A DNA stretch of 64,000 nucleotides from Collinsella sp. (GTDB lineage Bacteria; Actinomycetota; Coriobacteriia; Coriobacteriales; Coriobacteriaceae): positions 63,889-127,888 of the forward strand of contig JAHYYJ010000008.1 of the NCBI GenBank assembly GCA_019425015.1, given 5' to 3'. Under the pieces are notes generated by a model. That model did no database searches. It was not told the origin of the DNA and saw only the letters and a program-made list of their open reading frames with translations. The translations under genes and the position numbers were made by a program. Below, piece by piece: positions 46,634-55,694 of the stretch (its first letter is position 1; the number at the start of each line of letters is the position of its first letter).

Positions 46634-48118
46634 CTACAGGCAGACGCCGTCCTTCCAAATGCTGATCTCGTGGCAGCCGCGACGCTCGGCACTCGTAAGC
46701 TTGCCGCTCGCCGTCTCTAGCACCAGCTGGTACAGGTCGTGGGCAGCCTCGTCGAGCGTACGCTCGCCCGTGGCGACCACGCCGGCGTTAAAGTCCATCC
46801 AGTTGGCCTTGTGGTCGCACAGACGCTGGTTGGTGAACACCTTGAGCGTGGGCGCCGGCGCGCCAAACGGCGTGCCGCGGCCGGTCGAGAACAGGATCAC
46901 GTGGCAGCCGGCAGCCGTCAGGGCCGTGGTGGATACCATGTCGTTACCCGGGCCACACAGCATGTTCAGGCCATGCTTGGTAGCCTGGCCGGCATACGGC
47001 AGCACGTCGACGATGGGGGCAGATCCGCCCTTTTGCACGCAGCCGCAGCTCTTGTCCTCGAGCGTGGTAATACCGCCGTCCTTGTTGCCGGGACTCGGGT
47101 TCTCGTAGACCACCTCACCATGGCTGATAAAGTAGTCCTTAAAGCCGTTGAGCATGTCAGAGGCAGCGTTGAAGACCCGCTCGTCCTCGCAGCGATCGAG
47201 CAGAATGCTCTCCGCGCCAAACATCTCGGGAACTTCGGTAAGCACCGACGTGCCGCCGCGGGCGACGACCATATCGCTCACGCGACCGATCGTGGGGTTG
47301 GCGGTAATGCCCGAAAGACCGTCAGAGCCGCCGCACTTAAGGCCAATGACCAGCTCGGAGGCAGGAATGGGCTCACGCTTGGCCTGCTTGGCCATGTCGG
47401 CAAGCTCGGACAGGATCTTGTGACCCTCGACCTGCTCGTCGGCTACATCCTGGCAGGCGAGGAATCGAACGCGCTCGCGATCGAAGTCACCGAGCTCGTC
47501 GAGTACCTGCTGGTGCGTGCAGTTCTCGCAACCGAGGGACAGGAACAGCACGCCCGCAGCGTTTGCGTGACGCGAGAGCGCCACCAGCAGACGGCGTGTC
47601 TGGGCGTGGTCGACGCCGGTCTGGGAGCAGCCAAAGGGATGCGGGAAGTAGTAAACGCCCTCCAGCGAACCCTCGACCAGATCCTGGGCCTGCTCGCACA
47701 TGGCACGCGCGACCTCGTTGACGCAGCCGACCGTGGGGATGATCCACAGCTCGTTGCGCGTCGCGGCGCGGCCGTCGGCGCGGCGGAAGCCCATAAAGGT
47801 CTCGGGCTCAACCGGCTCAACGACCGGATGCGTCGGGTTGTAAGTGTACTCGACCTCGCCCGAAAGGTTGGTCTTGACGTTATGCGTATGAAGCCACTGA
47901 CCGGGCTGGATGTCGCCCGTCACGTGGCCGATAGGAAGACCGTACTTGACGACGTCCTCCTTCGCCGCAATGGCGCGCACGGCCATCTTGTGGCCCTGCG
48001 GAATATCCTCCGCGGCCACGACCTCGCCCACCCCGGGAACCGTGACGGCGGTGCCCTTGGCAAGCGGCGACAGCGCGACGATTACGTTATCGGCCGGATT
48101 GATCTGGATAGTGTTCAT
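46634..48118 (-). CDS. uxaA: Altronate dehydratase
   Basis: A 494-residue UxaA-type dehydratase converting D-altronate to KDG with Fe2+. The N-terminal SAF-like domain runs to about residue 95 (NPADNVIVALSPLAKGT, IPQGHKMAVRAIA, GLPIGHVTGDIQPGQWLH). The large domain has GFRRADGRAATRNELWIIPT, HPFGCSQTG, LGCENCTHQQ, LKCGGSDGLSGITANP and a CGCVQKGGSAP region with metal-type Cys residues. It makes the third step of the isomerase route; its product goes to KdgK. ATG at 48118 has only a weak AGGACC upstream. Last gene of uxaC-uxaB-uxaA. Confidence 0.93.
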   Translation of the reverse strand: MNTIQINPADNVIVALSPLAKGTAVTVPGVGEVVAAEDIPQGHKMAVRAIAAKEDVVKYGLPIGHVTGDIQPGQWLHTHNVKTNLSGEVEYTYNPTHPVVEPVEPETFMGFRRADGRAATRNELWIIPTVGCVNEVARAMCEQAQDLVEGSLEGVYYFPHPFGCSQTGVDHAQTRRLLVALSRHANAAGVLFLSLGCENCTHQQVLDELGDFDRERVRFLACQDVADEQVEGHKILSELADMAKQAKREPIPASELVIGLKCGGSDGLSGITANPTIGRVSDMVVARGGTSVLTEVPEMFGAESILLDRCEDERVFNAASDMLNGFKDYFISHGEVVYENPSPGNKDGGITTLEDKSCGCVQKGGSAPIVDVLPYAGQATKHGLNMLCGPGNDMVSTTALTAAGCHVILFSTGRGTPFGAPAPTLKVFTNQRLCDHKANWMDFNAGVVATGERTLDEAAHDLYQLVLETASGKLTSAERRGCHEISIWKDGVCL

Positions 48119-48196
48119 TACAAATGGTCCTAACCCTACAGATTGAGCAGAAGTCAGCGGGCGCCCGCCAGTTGCCCGGCAGGTGCGCAGAAGAAT

Positions 48197-49711
48197 TTAG
48201 GCCTGGGCGTTGGCGAAGGCCTGCTTGGCGCCCTCGGCGCGCACGACGGCAAGCGCGTTGACGACAAACTCCTCAAGACCGGCGATCTGCGTAAGGTCTT
48301 CGCCCCACATTTGCTCATTGGTGAGCACGTCGTACACCAGCTCGGCATCGTCTGCACCGGCGTGGGCGGCGTAGAAATCGAGCACGAAGGCATCGTCCTG
48401 AGCGGTGTACTCGGTGCCGTCGGCGCGTCGCAGGTGCAGGCCATCGCCCTCACGAGCAACGAGCTCCTGAGTATAGAAGGCAATGAGCGTAGCGAGGCTC
48501 GTCGCCAGGCACTTGGGCAGGTTGCCGGTCTCGGCAACATAGTCCTTGAGCGTAGGCAGGTCGCGGGCACGCCACTTAGCGGTGGAGTTGAGGCAAATGG
48601 AGAGCAGCGCGTGGTCGATAAACGGGTTGTCGAAGCGGTTCTCGACGGCGGCGGCAAAGGCCTTGCAGTCCTCGACGTCCAGGTCGGCGGCAAGCGTCGG
48701 GATGACCTCGTCGTAGAGCATGGTGTTCATGAAGCCGCGAACGGTCTCGTCGTGCATGCAATCGCGCACGATATCAAAACCGGCAACCCAGGAGCCCGGA
48801 ACGAAGGCGGTGTGGGCACCGTTGAGGATGCGGACCTTGCGCTTCTTGTACGGGGTGACATCGGGGGTAACAAAGACACCCGGCAGGCCGGCCTTTACGA
48901 AGGGCAAACGCTCCTTGAGCGACTCATCGCCCTGGATACCCCACATCTGGAAGGGCTCGCGCACGGCCAGGAAGGGATCCTCGTAGCCCAGGCGCTCGGC
49001 CACGGCAGCGGCCTCCTTGGGGTCGCGGATGCGGCCGGGGACGATAGTGTCGACGAGCGTGGTGCAGACGGTGCAGTCGTTGGCCATCCACTGCAAGAAC
49101 TCGTCCTCCCAGCCCCAATCGCTTACGTACTGGTTCATAATGCGCAGCAGCTCCTCGCCATTATGGTCGATGAGCTCGCAGGCGAGCACGATGACGCCCG
49201 GCTTGCCGGCAGCCCAGCGGGTGTGAAGGACCTGGACAAGCTTGGCGGGGAAGCTCGCGGGCGGCATATCGTCGGCCTTGCAGGACGGATCGTAGGCAAT
49301 GCCAGCCTCGGTGGTGTTGGAGACGATAATCTCTAGGTCGTCGGAGACGGCAACCTCCATCATGGCGCGGTAGTCCGCCTCGCGGTACGGATTGAGGCAG
49401 CGGCTGCAAGCGCTGATCACACGGGACTCGTCAACCGTGTTGCCGTTCTCCTTACCGCGCACCAGCACGGTGTACAGGTCATCCTGAGCGTTAATGCCGT
49501 CGGCAAAGCCAAAGGCACCGCTGATGGGCTGGACCATGACAACCTTGCCGTTCCAGCCGGTTGCCTCGTTGCCCATGTCAAAGAAGCGGTCGACGAAGGC
49601 GCGCAGGAAATTGCCCTCGCCAAACTGCAGAACCTTCTCGGGCGCGTCCTTGGGCAGCAGGTAGCCCTTGTAGCCGATCTTCTCGAGCGTCTCGTAGCTG
49701 ATGTTCTCCAT
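48197..49711 (-). CDS. uxaB: Tagaturonate reductase (altronate oxidoreductase)
   Basis: A 504-residue polyol-type NAD-dependent dehydrogenase reducing tagaturonate to altronate. Signature parts: VLQFGEGNFLRAFVDRFFD near residue 28, IIVSNTTEAGI, VLACELIDHNGEELLRIMNQY, VREPFQMWGIQGDE, and RKVRILNGAHTAFVP with the catalytic Lys/Asn/His set of the mannitol dehydrogenase superfamily. UxaB is favoured over fructuronate reductase because uxaC and uxaA flank it. ATG at 49711 with AAGGAGAGAC upstream. Confidence 0.92.
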   Translation of the reverse strand: MENISYETLEKIGYKGYLLPKDAPEKVLQFGEGNFLRAFVDRFFDMGNEATGWNGKVVMVQPISGAFGFADGINAQDDLYTVLVRGKENGNTVDESRVISACSRCLNPYREADYRAMMEVAVSDDLEIIVSNTTEAGIAYDPSCKADDMPPASFPAKLVQVLHTRWAAGKPGVIVLACELIDHNGEELLRIMNQYVSDWGWEDEFLQWMANDCTVCTTLVDTIVPGRIRDPKEAAAVAERLGYEDPFLAVREPFQMWGIQGDESLKERLPFVKAGLPGVFVTPDVTPYKKRKVRILNGAHTAFVPGSWVAGFDIVRDCMHDETVRGFMNTMLYDEVIPTLAADLDVEDCKAFAAAVENRFDNPFIDHALLSICLNSTAKWRARDLPTLKDYVAETGNLPKCLATSLATLIAFYTQELVAREGDGLHLRRADGTEYTAQDDAFVLDFYAAHAGADDAELVYDVLTNEQMWGEDLTQIAGLEEFVVNALAVVRAEGAKQAFANAQA

Positions 49712-49752
49712 CGATGTCTCTCCTTAGATTGCTGTTAGCGTGCAGGCAAAAC

Positions 49753-49782
49753 GGGAGCGCCGCGTGTGGCAACGGCGCTCCC
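49753..49782. terminator. Hairpin between uxaC and uxaB
   Basis: The stem GGGAGCGCCG with CGGCGCTCCC; on the minus strand GTTTTG follows. Within an operon it may partly terminate transcription or protect the uxaC message. Confidence 0.55.
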
Positions 49783-49807
49783 GAGTTCGGTGTGATTCGA
49801 TGCGGGT

Positions 49808-51235
49808 TTAGGCCTCGACGGTATCCAGGTCAAAGCCAAAGTAGCGGACCGCGTTGTTGTAGCTAATGTCGCGCACGATGGCTCCCAGCAGCTCCATGTC
49901 GGCCGGATACTTGCCCCGCTCGACCCACTCGCCGATCACGCCGCACAGCACGCGACGGAAGTACTCGTGACGCGGGTAGGACAGGAAGGAGCGGGAATCG
50001 GTAAGCATGCCCACAAAGTTGCCCAGCACACCCTCGTTAGCCAGAGCCGTGAGCTGCTCGCGCATACCGACCTCGTTGTCGTTGAACCACCAGGCGCTGC
50101 CGTTCTGGATCTTGCCGGCGGTCGGAGCCTCCTGGAAGCAGCCCATCACGGTATCGATCATGGTGTTGTCGATGGGGTTCAGGCTGTACAGAATGGTCTT
50201 GGGCAGACCCGTGGCCTCCTGGATGGAGTTGAGGAAATCGGCCAACTGGTCGGACGGCGTGTAGTTGGAGATGCAGTCGTAGCCGGTGTCGGGACCGAGC
50301 TTGGCGAACATAGCGCGGTTGTTGTCACGCTTGCAGCCAAAGTGCAGCTGCATGGCCCAGCCAAGGCGGACATACTCGCCGGCGACGAACTGCATAAAGG
50401 CCGTCTTGTACTTGAGGACCTCGTCCTCGGTAAGCGGCTCGGCGGCAAGGCCCTTGGCAAAGATGGCCTCGATCTCGTCGGCGGTAGCCGGAGCGTACAT
50501 AACGTAGTCAAGCGCGTGGTCGGAAGCGCGGCAGCCCAGCTCGTGGGCAACGTCGTAGCGCTTGGAGATGGCGGCCTTCATGCCCTCGAAGTCGCTGATC
50601 TCAACGCCAGCAACCTCGGAGAGATGCTTGCAGTAGTCGGCGAACTCCTGGCCACGCTCGATGCGCAGGGCGGCATCGGGGCGCATGGCGGGAACGACCT
50701 GAACGTCAAAACTGTCGTCGGCGGCAATCTTCTTGTGCCACTCAAAGCTGTCGGCGGGGTCGTCGGTAGTGCAGATCATGCGGACGTTGGACTGCTTGAT
50801 GAGGTTGCGGCAGGTAAAGCTGGCCTCAGCGAGCTTGGCGTTGGCAAGGTCCCAGACCTCCTGAGCGGTTTTGCCGTTCAGGACGCCCTCGTAGCCAAAG
50901 TAACGCTTAAGCTCCAGGTGGCTCCACTCAAAGACGGGGTTGCCCACGCAACGGCCCAGGGTCTCGGCCCACTTCTGGAACTTCTCGCGAGCAGGGGCAT
51001 CGCCGGTAATGAAGCGCTCGTCGACGCCGTTGGCACGCATCAGGCGCCACTTGTAGTGGTCACCGCCCAGCCAAACCTCGGTGATGTTCTCAAAACGCTT
51101 GTCGTCCCAGATCTCCTTGGGAGAAATGTGGCAGTGGTAGTCAACGATGGGCATGCCCTCGGCAAAGTTGTGGAACAGCTCCTCACCGGTTTTGGTGCTC
51201 AGCAGGAAATCCTGATCGTCCATGAAGTTTTTCAT
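49808..51235 (-). CDS. uxaC: Glucuronate/galacturonate isomerase
   Basis: A 475-residue uronate isomerase that converts galacturonate to tagaturonate, the first step of the isomerase route. Amidohydrolase-fold marks: MPIVDYHCHISPKEIWDD near residue 28, WKLMRANGV-type WRLMRANGVDE, MICTTDDPADSFEWHKKI, MQLHFGCKRDNNRAMF and TDSRSFLSYPRHEYFRR. Length is typical. The ATG at 51235 has AAAGGGG upstream; a longer frame starts inside the operator at 51301 and is unlikely. First gene of uxaC-uxaB-uxaA, immediately downstream of paired TGAACGTTCA operators. Confidence 0.94.
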   Translation of the reverse strand: MKNFMDDQDFLLSTKTGEELFHNFAEGMPIVDYHCHISPKEIWDDKRFENITEVWLGGDHYKWRLMRANGVDERFITGDAPAREKFQKWAETLGRCVGNPVFEWSHLELKRYFGYEGVLNGKTAQEVWDLANAKLAEASFTCRNLIKQSNVRMICTTDDPADSFEWHKKIAADDSFDVQVVPAMRPDAALRIERGQEFADYCKHLSEVAGVEISDFEGMKAAISKRYDVAHELGCRASDHALDYVMYAPATADEIEAIFAKGLAAEPLTEDEVLKYKTAFMQFVAGEYVRLGWAMQLHFGCKRDNNRAMFAKLGPDTGYDCISNYTPSDQLADFLNSIQEATGLPKTILYSLNPIDNTMIDTVMGCFQEAPTAGKIQNGSAWWFNDNEVGMREQLTALANEGVLGNFVGMLTDSRSFLSYPRHEYFRRVLCGVIGEWVERGKYPADMELLGAIVRDISYNNAVRYFGFDLDTVEA

Positions 51236-51289
51236 CAAACAACCCCTTTGTTGGCGGAGCGGGCGCACGATGCGCTCGTTATCCTCTAG

Positions 51290-51339
51290 GTGAACGTTCA
51301 CTATACTAATTCATTGCGACTTAAAAGGTGAACGTTCAC
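51290..51339 (-). promoter_or_regulatory. uxaC promoter with paired TGAACGTTCA operators
   Basis: GTGAACGTTCAC palindromes at 51290-51301 and 51328-51339, centres 38 bp apart. On the minus strand TTCACC in the distal site is followed after 18 bp by TAGTAT (or TATAGT at 51300-51305), so the proximal operator touches the -10 region. Confidence 0.7.
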
Positions 51340-51354
51340 CTAACCACCATGGGG

Positions 51355-51382
51355 TGAACGGTCGATTTTGCCCGTTCAACGG
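51355..51382. repeat. 28-nt hairpin repeat, TGAACGG family, copy 4
   Basis: TGAACGGTCGATTTTGCCCG then TTCAACGG, 14 bp from the distal uxaC operator. As at 46.4 kb, operator and hairpin are neighbours, and both begin TGAACG. Confidence 0.55.
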
Positions 51383-51473
51383 TTACTGGAGCCGTGACTT
51401 GTATGTATTGCGAATTGGCAGGCGTCCCCGAATACCGAACTTGAGCGCTTTGGCCAGGTGGGTCATGTTCCGC

Positions 51474-51667
51474 CGTGCATTTTTGGGAGTATTCAGCATC
51501 GGAGCGCACCGCGCACCGTCCTCAATGCCCTACTCGATATGCATATTGCGCCCAATCGGCATAAAAAAGTGCCGCCGATGGCGATTTACGCCATCGGCGG
51601 CACTCAAAACAGTCGTTCTGAGCCTCTTTCGGGACACGCCATTGCTGAATACTCCAAAAAATGCACG
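51474..51667 (-). terminator. Terminator nested in long-arm inverted repeat, 3' of LacI gene
   Basis: The inner terminator is a perfect 16-bp stem, AGTGCCGCCGATGGCG (51568-51583) with 51589-51604, followed on the minus strand by TTTTTT. Outer 25-base arms, CGTGCATTTTTGGGAGTATT and onward (51474-51498) with 51643-51667, pair with one mismatch. The repeat fills most of the gap between the LacI stop and the uxaC operators. Confidence 0.8.
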
Positions 51668-51695
51668 TCGCAAGAGGGGGTACCTGACTAAACGG

Positions 51696-52775
51696 CTAAA
51701 TTCCCGCAAGCTCGCAGTAGCGGTCGACGTTGCTGGCAAACACCATCTCCACAGCACCCTTCTGCACGGGCTCCGCCGGAGTTTTACCCCACAGCAGATA
51801 CTCGCCCAAGGTCTTGGCGCCACGGTAGGCCAGGCTCACCGGGTCCTTATAGACAATATTGGTAAAGATGCCACGGCGCAAGGCCAAGGCGCTCTCGGGG
51901 AACAGGTCGTTGCCGATTACCATGACCTTGCCGGCCTTGCCGCTTGAAACAAGCGCGTCGGCGACCACCTCGGAACCAACGGCAAAAACGCTACAGATGA
52001 GCTCGGGAGCATCCGGCGCACTCAAGCGCTGCTCAAGCTCGCGCTCGAGCTGTTTGACTTGCGCATGGGCGCCGGCAAGGTCCTCAACCTGCCATGGAAT
52101 ATCGTGTTCGCGCAGGTAATTATGAAAGGCGCGGGCGGTCAGGTAGTGTGAATCGGTATAGGGGTCGCCCGCCAACAGGAGCACGCGGGCGTCAGCCCCA
52201 GAAGCGTGGACCAGGTTAGCCGCCTGCTCTGCCATAAGGCTGCCCGCCGCGGAATAGTCCGCCAGACTGGCACCCAGGCGATCGAGGTGCGGTCGGTCGC
52301 CGTCGACGAGCTCAATCGCCACGCCCGCCTCGGCAATCTGCCTCAAAAGCTCGGTCGCGCGGTCATCGCCCGGAACATAGGCAAGCAGGCCGTCAATCTT
52401 CTCGCCCACCTGCAGACGCTCATCAATCTGCTCGAGCGCATCGGCGTAGCCGCCCACGCCAAATTCTACGCGCTCAACCGTAATGCCCTGATCGATGACC
52501 TCCTGCTCAAAGCGGTTGCAGCCTTCCCAAAGGTAACGGAAAAAGTACGCCCCCTCGCGCGATGCGCGGGGCAGGCAAAACACCAAGTTGATATCCTTGC
52601 GGCGCAGGCTCGAGGCACTCGTATTGCGATGGTAACCCATGGCCTCGGCCTTAGCATTCACCTTGGAGCGCACGGATTCGCTCACGCCGGCTTTACCCGT
52701 CAGGGCCTTGTGCACGGTATTGATGGAAACGCCAAGCTCGGCGGCTATGTCCTTCATGGTTACGCGAGCGCTCAT
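51696..52775 (-). CDS. LacI-family regulator, candidate master regulator of the pectin locus
   Basis: A 359-residue regulator. The N-terminal helix-turn-helix is MKDIAAELGVSINTVHKAL followed by a hinge (SVRSKVNAKAEAMGYHRN) and a long sugar-sensing core (INLVFCLPRASREGAYFFRY, VMVIGNDLFPESALAL, FTNIVYKDPVSLAYRGAKTL). LacI proteins bind palindromes with a central CG, as in TGAACGTTCA, which occurs at the uxaC, transporter, GH105 and kduD promoters. It lies directly upstream of uxaC on the same strand, so it is the best candidate to bind those sites; the ligand would be galacturonate or a derivative. ATG at 52775 with GGAG upstream. Confidence 0.87.
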   Translation of the reverse strand: MSARVTMKDIAAELGVSINTVHKALTGKAGVSESVRSKVNAKAEAMGYHRNTSASSLRRKDINLVFCLPRASREGAYFFRYLWEGCNRFEQEVIDQGITVERVEFGVGGYADALEQIDERLQVGEKIDGLLAYVPGDDRATELLRQIAEAGVAIELVDGDRPHLDRLGASLADYSAAGSLMAEQAANLVHASGADARVLLLAGDPYTDSHYLTARAFHNYLREHDIPWQVEDLAGAHAQVKQLERELEQRLSAPDAPELICSVFAVGSEVVADALVSSGKAGKVMVIGNDLFPESALALRRGIFTNIVYKDPVSLAYRGAKTLGEYLLWGKTPAEPVQKGAVEMVFASNVDRYCELAGI

Positions 52776-52870
52776 GGGGTTACTCCGTTATAGATAAGTT
52801 GCCAATTAACAGTACAGGTAACGATACCCCAAAATCACTCTTCAACTCGCCGCGCTCGCCGCCAAATGTG

Positions 52871-52905
52871 CAAAGCGCCCCGCGAACGGATGCTCGCAGG
52901 GCGTC
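52871..52905 (-). terminator. Terminator-like hairpin 3' of Feo accessory gene
   Basis: An imperfect GC-rich stem (GCGCCCCGCGA against TCGCAGGGCGT) 14 bp after the stop of the Cys-rich gene; only TTTGC follows. Confidence 0.5.
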
Positions 52906-52918
52906 TGGATGACGGACC

Positions 52919-53119
52919 TTACTTGATACCGCGGCCCAAGTCTTCGGCAATTTTGTCCACGCCCTTAAGTGCGGCGCAGGTTTTTTTGTTGGAACAATGT
53001 CCCGTGCAAACGCCGCCCTGAGCGCAGTCGGCGCAGGTGCCCTTGCGATAAATGCGCACGCACACGGCGACAAACGCAATGCCGATAACAGCCAGTACAA
53101 CAATATCGATAGGTGCCAT
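52919..53119 (-). CDS. FeoB-associated Cys-rich membrane protein
   Basis: A 66-residue protein with one N-terminal membrane span (IDIVVLAVIGIAFVAVCV) followed by a short Cys-rich segment (CADCAQGGVCTGHCSNKKTC) with five Cys. This matches the small FeoB-associated family thought to assist ferrous iron transport, perhaps as a redox or metal-binding partner. It lies downstream of feoB on the same strand, although a terminator intervenes. ATG at 53119 with GAGGAGG upstream. Confidence 0.85.
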   Translation of the reverse strand: MAPIDIVVLAVIGIAFVAVCVRIYRKGTCADCAQGGVCTGHCSNKKTCAALKGVDKIAEDLGRGIK

Positions 53120-53165
53120 AGCAAGCCTCCTCTAGTTAACCACCACTTACTTTACCCCATTCTCC

Positions 53166-53206
53166 ACCTGCCAAAAGGGACAGGTATATTTTGGTTGGTT
53201 TTATCT
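53166..53206. repeat. CCTGTCCC-core repeat variant
   Basis: CTGCCAAAAGGGACAGG then TATATTTTGG. The core GGGACAGG next to CCAAAA repeats, on the other strand, what is seen at 11379-11397 and 14988-15005. Low-complexity link to the CCACCACAAAGG family. Confidence 0.4.
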
Positions 53207-53231
53207 GCGGAAACGCCACATCTCCCTCACC

Positions 53232-53264
53232 AAAAAGCCCGGGTGTCGCTGGGACACCCGGGCT
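53232..53264 (-). terminator. Terminator of feo operon
   Basis: A perfect 12-bp stem, AGCCCGGGTGTC with GACACCCGGGCT, followed on the minus strand by TTTT, 30 bp after the feoB stop. Confidence 0.85.
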
Positions 53265-53293
53265 CGTGGAAAGGGGCTGATCCTTATTCGGAC

Positions 53294-55621
53294 TTAAGCG
53301 GAAACTGCAGCGGAAGCGGTGTTGGTCTCGTCCTCGTCGGTCCAGGCGTGCTTAGGCATGGGACGGAAGATCTGGAAGAGCATCGCAACCAGCAGAACGA
53401 TGGCTACAACCGTCCAAATACCAAACTGGCCAAGGACAAGCAGGTTGTAGAACTGGTTGATGAACAGGCCGATGACCCATGCAAAGGCGCACTCGTAACC
53501 GATGGCAATCGCGGTCCACTTGCCGGAGTCCATCTGGTTGCGGATGGTGCCCATGGCGGCAAAGCACGGAGCGCACAGCAGGTTGAAGGCGCCAAAGGCA
53601 ACGCAAGCGCCCATAGTCGGGAACATGCCGGCGAACGCGGTCCACAGGCTCGGGTCGGTCTCGGCGGCGTCGGCAACGGACAGCAGCGAGCCGGCGGTGG
53701 CGACGACGTTTTCCTTGGCGACAAGGCCAGAGACAGTCAGCGCGGTGGCCTGCCAGGTGCTAAAGCCGAGCGGGGCGAAGATCCAAGCGACCAGGTTGCC
53801 CAGCATGGCGAGCACGGAGTAGTCCATAAACTCCTCGGGGATGCCGTCCATCGCAGGCAGGAAGCCAAAGGAACCGTTGTAGCTACCAAAGTTGGAGAGG
53901 AACCAAACCACGACGGTGGACGCGAAGATGACCGTGCCGGCCTTCTTGATAAAGGCCCAGCAGCGCTCCCATACATGCAGCGCCCAAGAGCGGATTGCCG
54001 GGAAGTGATAGGCGGGAAGCTCCATAACGAACGGCGTCGGGCGACCGGCGAAGAGCTTGGTCTTCTTGAGCATGAGGCCCGAGGCGATGACGGCAAAGAC
54101 GCCCAAGAAGTAGAACAGCGGGCTGATCCATGCGGCGGTGGTGGAAGAATCGCCGATGATGGAGCCCATGAGCAGGGCGATGATCGGCAGCTTAGCGCCA
54201 CAGGGAATGAACGTGGTGGTCATGACCGTCATGCGACGGTCCTTCTCGTTCTCGATGGTCTTGGTGGCCATGACGCCGGGGACGCCGCAGCCCGAGGACA
54301 CGAGCATGGGGATAAAGGACTTACCGGACAGGCCAAAGCGGCGGAACACGCGGTCCATGATGAAGGCGACGCGAGCCATGTAGCCGCAGTCCTCCAAGAA
54401 AGACAGCATCACAAAGAGCAGGAACATCTGCGGGACGAAGCCGAAGATGGCACCCAGGCCGCCGACGATACCGTCACAGACCAGCGAATCGACCAGGCCG
54501 CCGTCCTCGGTGCCGCCCGCCACAAGGGCGTCGTGCACCATGGTGGTGATACCCGGGACATAGGGGCCGTACTGTGCCGGGTCGACCGAGTCGGCATTGT
54601 CGCCCGCAGCCTCAACAGCTGCGTCATAGGCGTCGCGACCCTGACCGAGCACGTACCAGCCGTCGGTGCCGAAGAGTTGGTCGTTGGTGAAGTCAGTCAC
54701 CGTGCCGCCCAAGGTAGAGACGGCAATGTAGTACACACAGAACATGATGACCACAAAGATCGGCAGGCCCAGGATACGGTTGGTAACCACGCGGTCGATC
54801 TTCTCGGAAGTGCTCATCTTGGCCGGAGCCTTGGTAAGGCACTCGTCGATGATGTGGGCGATCACGCCATAACGCTCGCCGGTGATGATGGACTCAGCGT
54901 CGTCGTCGCAATCCTGCTCGCACTGAGCGACCAGCTGCTCCACGCGAGCGGCCTTCTCCTTGGTGAGGTTGATGAGCTTGCAGGCGTCCGCGTCGCGCTC
55001 GAACAGCTTGACGGCGTAGTAGCGACGCTTGTTGGCGGGAACGCTCGCCGGCAGATTGTTCTCGATGTGGTCCAGAACGTCCTCGATGGAGGAATCGAAC
55101 TTGTGCTCCGGCACCTGGCCCTTGGAAGCAGCGGACTTCTTGACCTGCTCGAACAGCTCGTTGATGCCCTTGTTCTTAAGGGCCGAGATCATCATGACCG
55201 GGCAGCCGAGCTTCTTGGAGAGCTTGTCCGTGTCGATCTTGTCGCCGTTCTTCTCGACCAGGTCGGCCATGTTGAGGGCAACGACCACGGGCAGGCCGGT
55301 CTCGATAACCTGAAGCGCCAGGTACAGGTTGCGCTCGAGGTTGGTGGCGTCGACCACCTGGACGACGACATCGGGCTCGCCGCTCATGAGGTAATCGCGC
55401 GAGCACTGCTCCTCGGGGCTGTAGGGGGAAAGCGAGTAGATGCCGGGGAGGTCCGTAATCGTGACGCTCTTGTCGCTCAGGAGCTTGGCTTCCTTTTTCT
55501 CAACCGTGACGCCGGGCCAGTTGCCAACGTAGCCGTTGGCGCCGGTGATCAGGTTGAAAAGCGTGGTCTTGCCGCAGTTGGGGTTACCCGCCAGCGCGAC
55601 ATGGATCTGAGAATCCGCCAT
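53294..55621 (-). CDS. feoB: Ferrous iron transporter FeoB
   Basis: A 775-residue membrane GTPase for Fe2+ uptake. The N-terminal G domain has G1 GNPNCGKTTLF, G3 DLPG, G4 NMAD, and a helical GDI-like stretch to about residue 270. The membrane part has two Gate motifs, each with a conserved Cys (VSSGCGVPGVMATKTIEN and LCAPCFAAMGTIRN), and about nine spans, ending in a charged tail (MPKHAWTDEDETN). ATG at 55621 with GGAAGAAGGA upstream. Two FeoA-like genes precede it and a Cys-rich accessory gene follows. A palindromic AAGTTAG-CTAACTT site lies just upstream. Confidence 0.95.
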   Translation of the reverse strand: MADSQIHVALAGNPNCGKTTLFNLITGANGYVGNWPGVTVEKKEAKLLSDKSVTITDLPGIYSLSPYSPEEQCSRDYLMSGEPDVVVQVVDATNLERNLYLALQVIETGLPVVVALNMADLVEKNGDKIDTDKLSKKLGCPVMMISALKNKGINELFEQVKKSAASKGQVPEHKFDSSIEDVLDHIENNLPASVPANKRRYYAVKLFERDADACKLINLTKEKAARVEQLVAQCEQDCDDDAESIITGERYGVIAHIIDECLTKAPAKMSTSEKIDRVVTNRILGLPIFVVIMFCVYYIAVSTLGGTVTDFTNDQLFGTDGWYVLGQGRDAYDAAVEAAGDNADSVDPAQYGPYVPGITTMVHDALVAGGTEDGGLVDSLVCDGIVGGLGAIFGFVPQMFLLFVMLSFLEDCGYMARVAFIMDRVFRRFGLSGKSFIPMLVSSGCGVPGVMATKTIENEKDRRMTVMTTTFIPCGAKLPIIALLMGSIIGDSSTTAAWISPLFYFLGVFAVIASGLMLKKTKLFAGRPTPFVMELPAYHFPAIRSWALHVWERCWAFIKKAGTVIFASTVVVWFLSNFGSYNGSFGFLPAMDGIPEEFMDYSVLAMLGNLVAWIFAPLGFSTWQATALTVSGLVAKENVVATAGSLLSVADAAETDPSLWTAFAGMFPTMGACVAFGAFNLLCAPCFAAMGTIRNQMDSGKWTAIAIGYECAFAWVIGLFINQFYNLLVLGQFGIWTVVAIVLLVAMLFQIFRPMPKHAWTDEDETNTASAAVSA

Positions 55622-55694
55622 TCAATCCTTCTTCCTTATGTGCCTGCGCTGCTTTCTCCGCGTAGGCTGGATAATGTGCTTCAAAGATGCTGCA

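Noticed and set aside
48197..49711. Fructuronate reductase or mannitol dehydrogenase
   Set aside because: Same superfamily, but placement between uxaC and uxaA and no uxuA in the window favour tagaturonate reductase.
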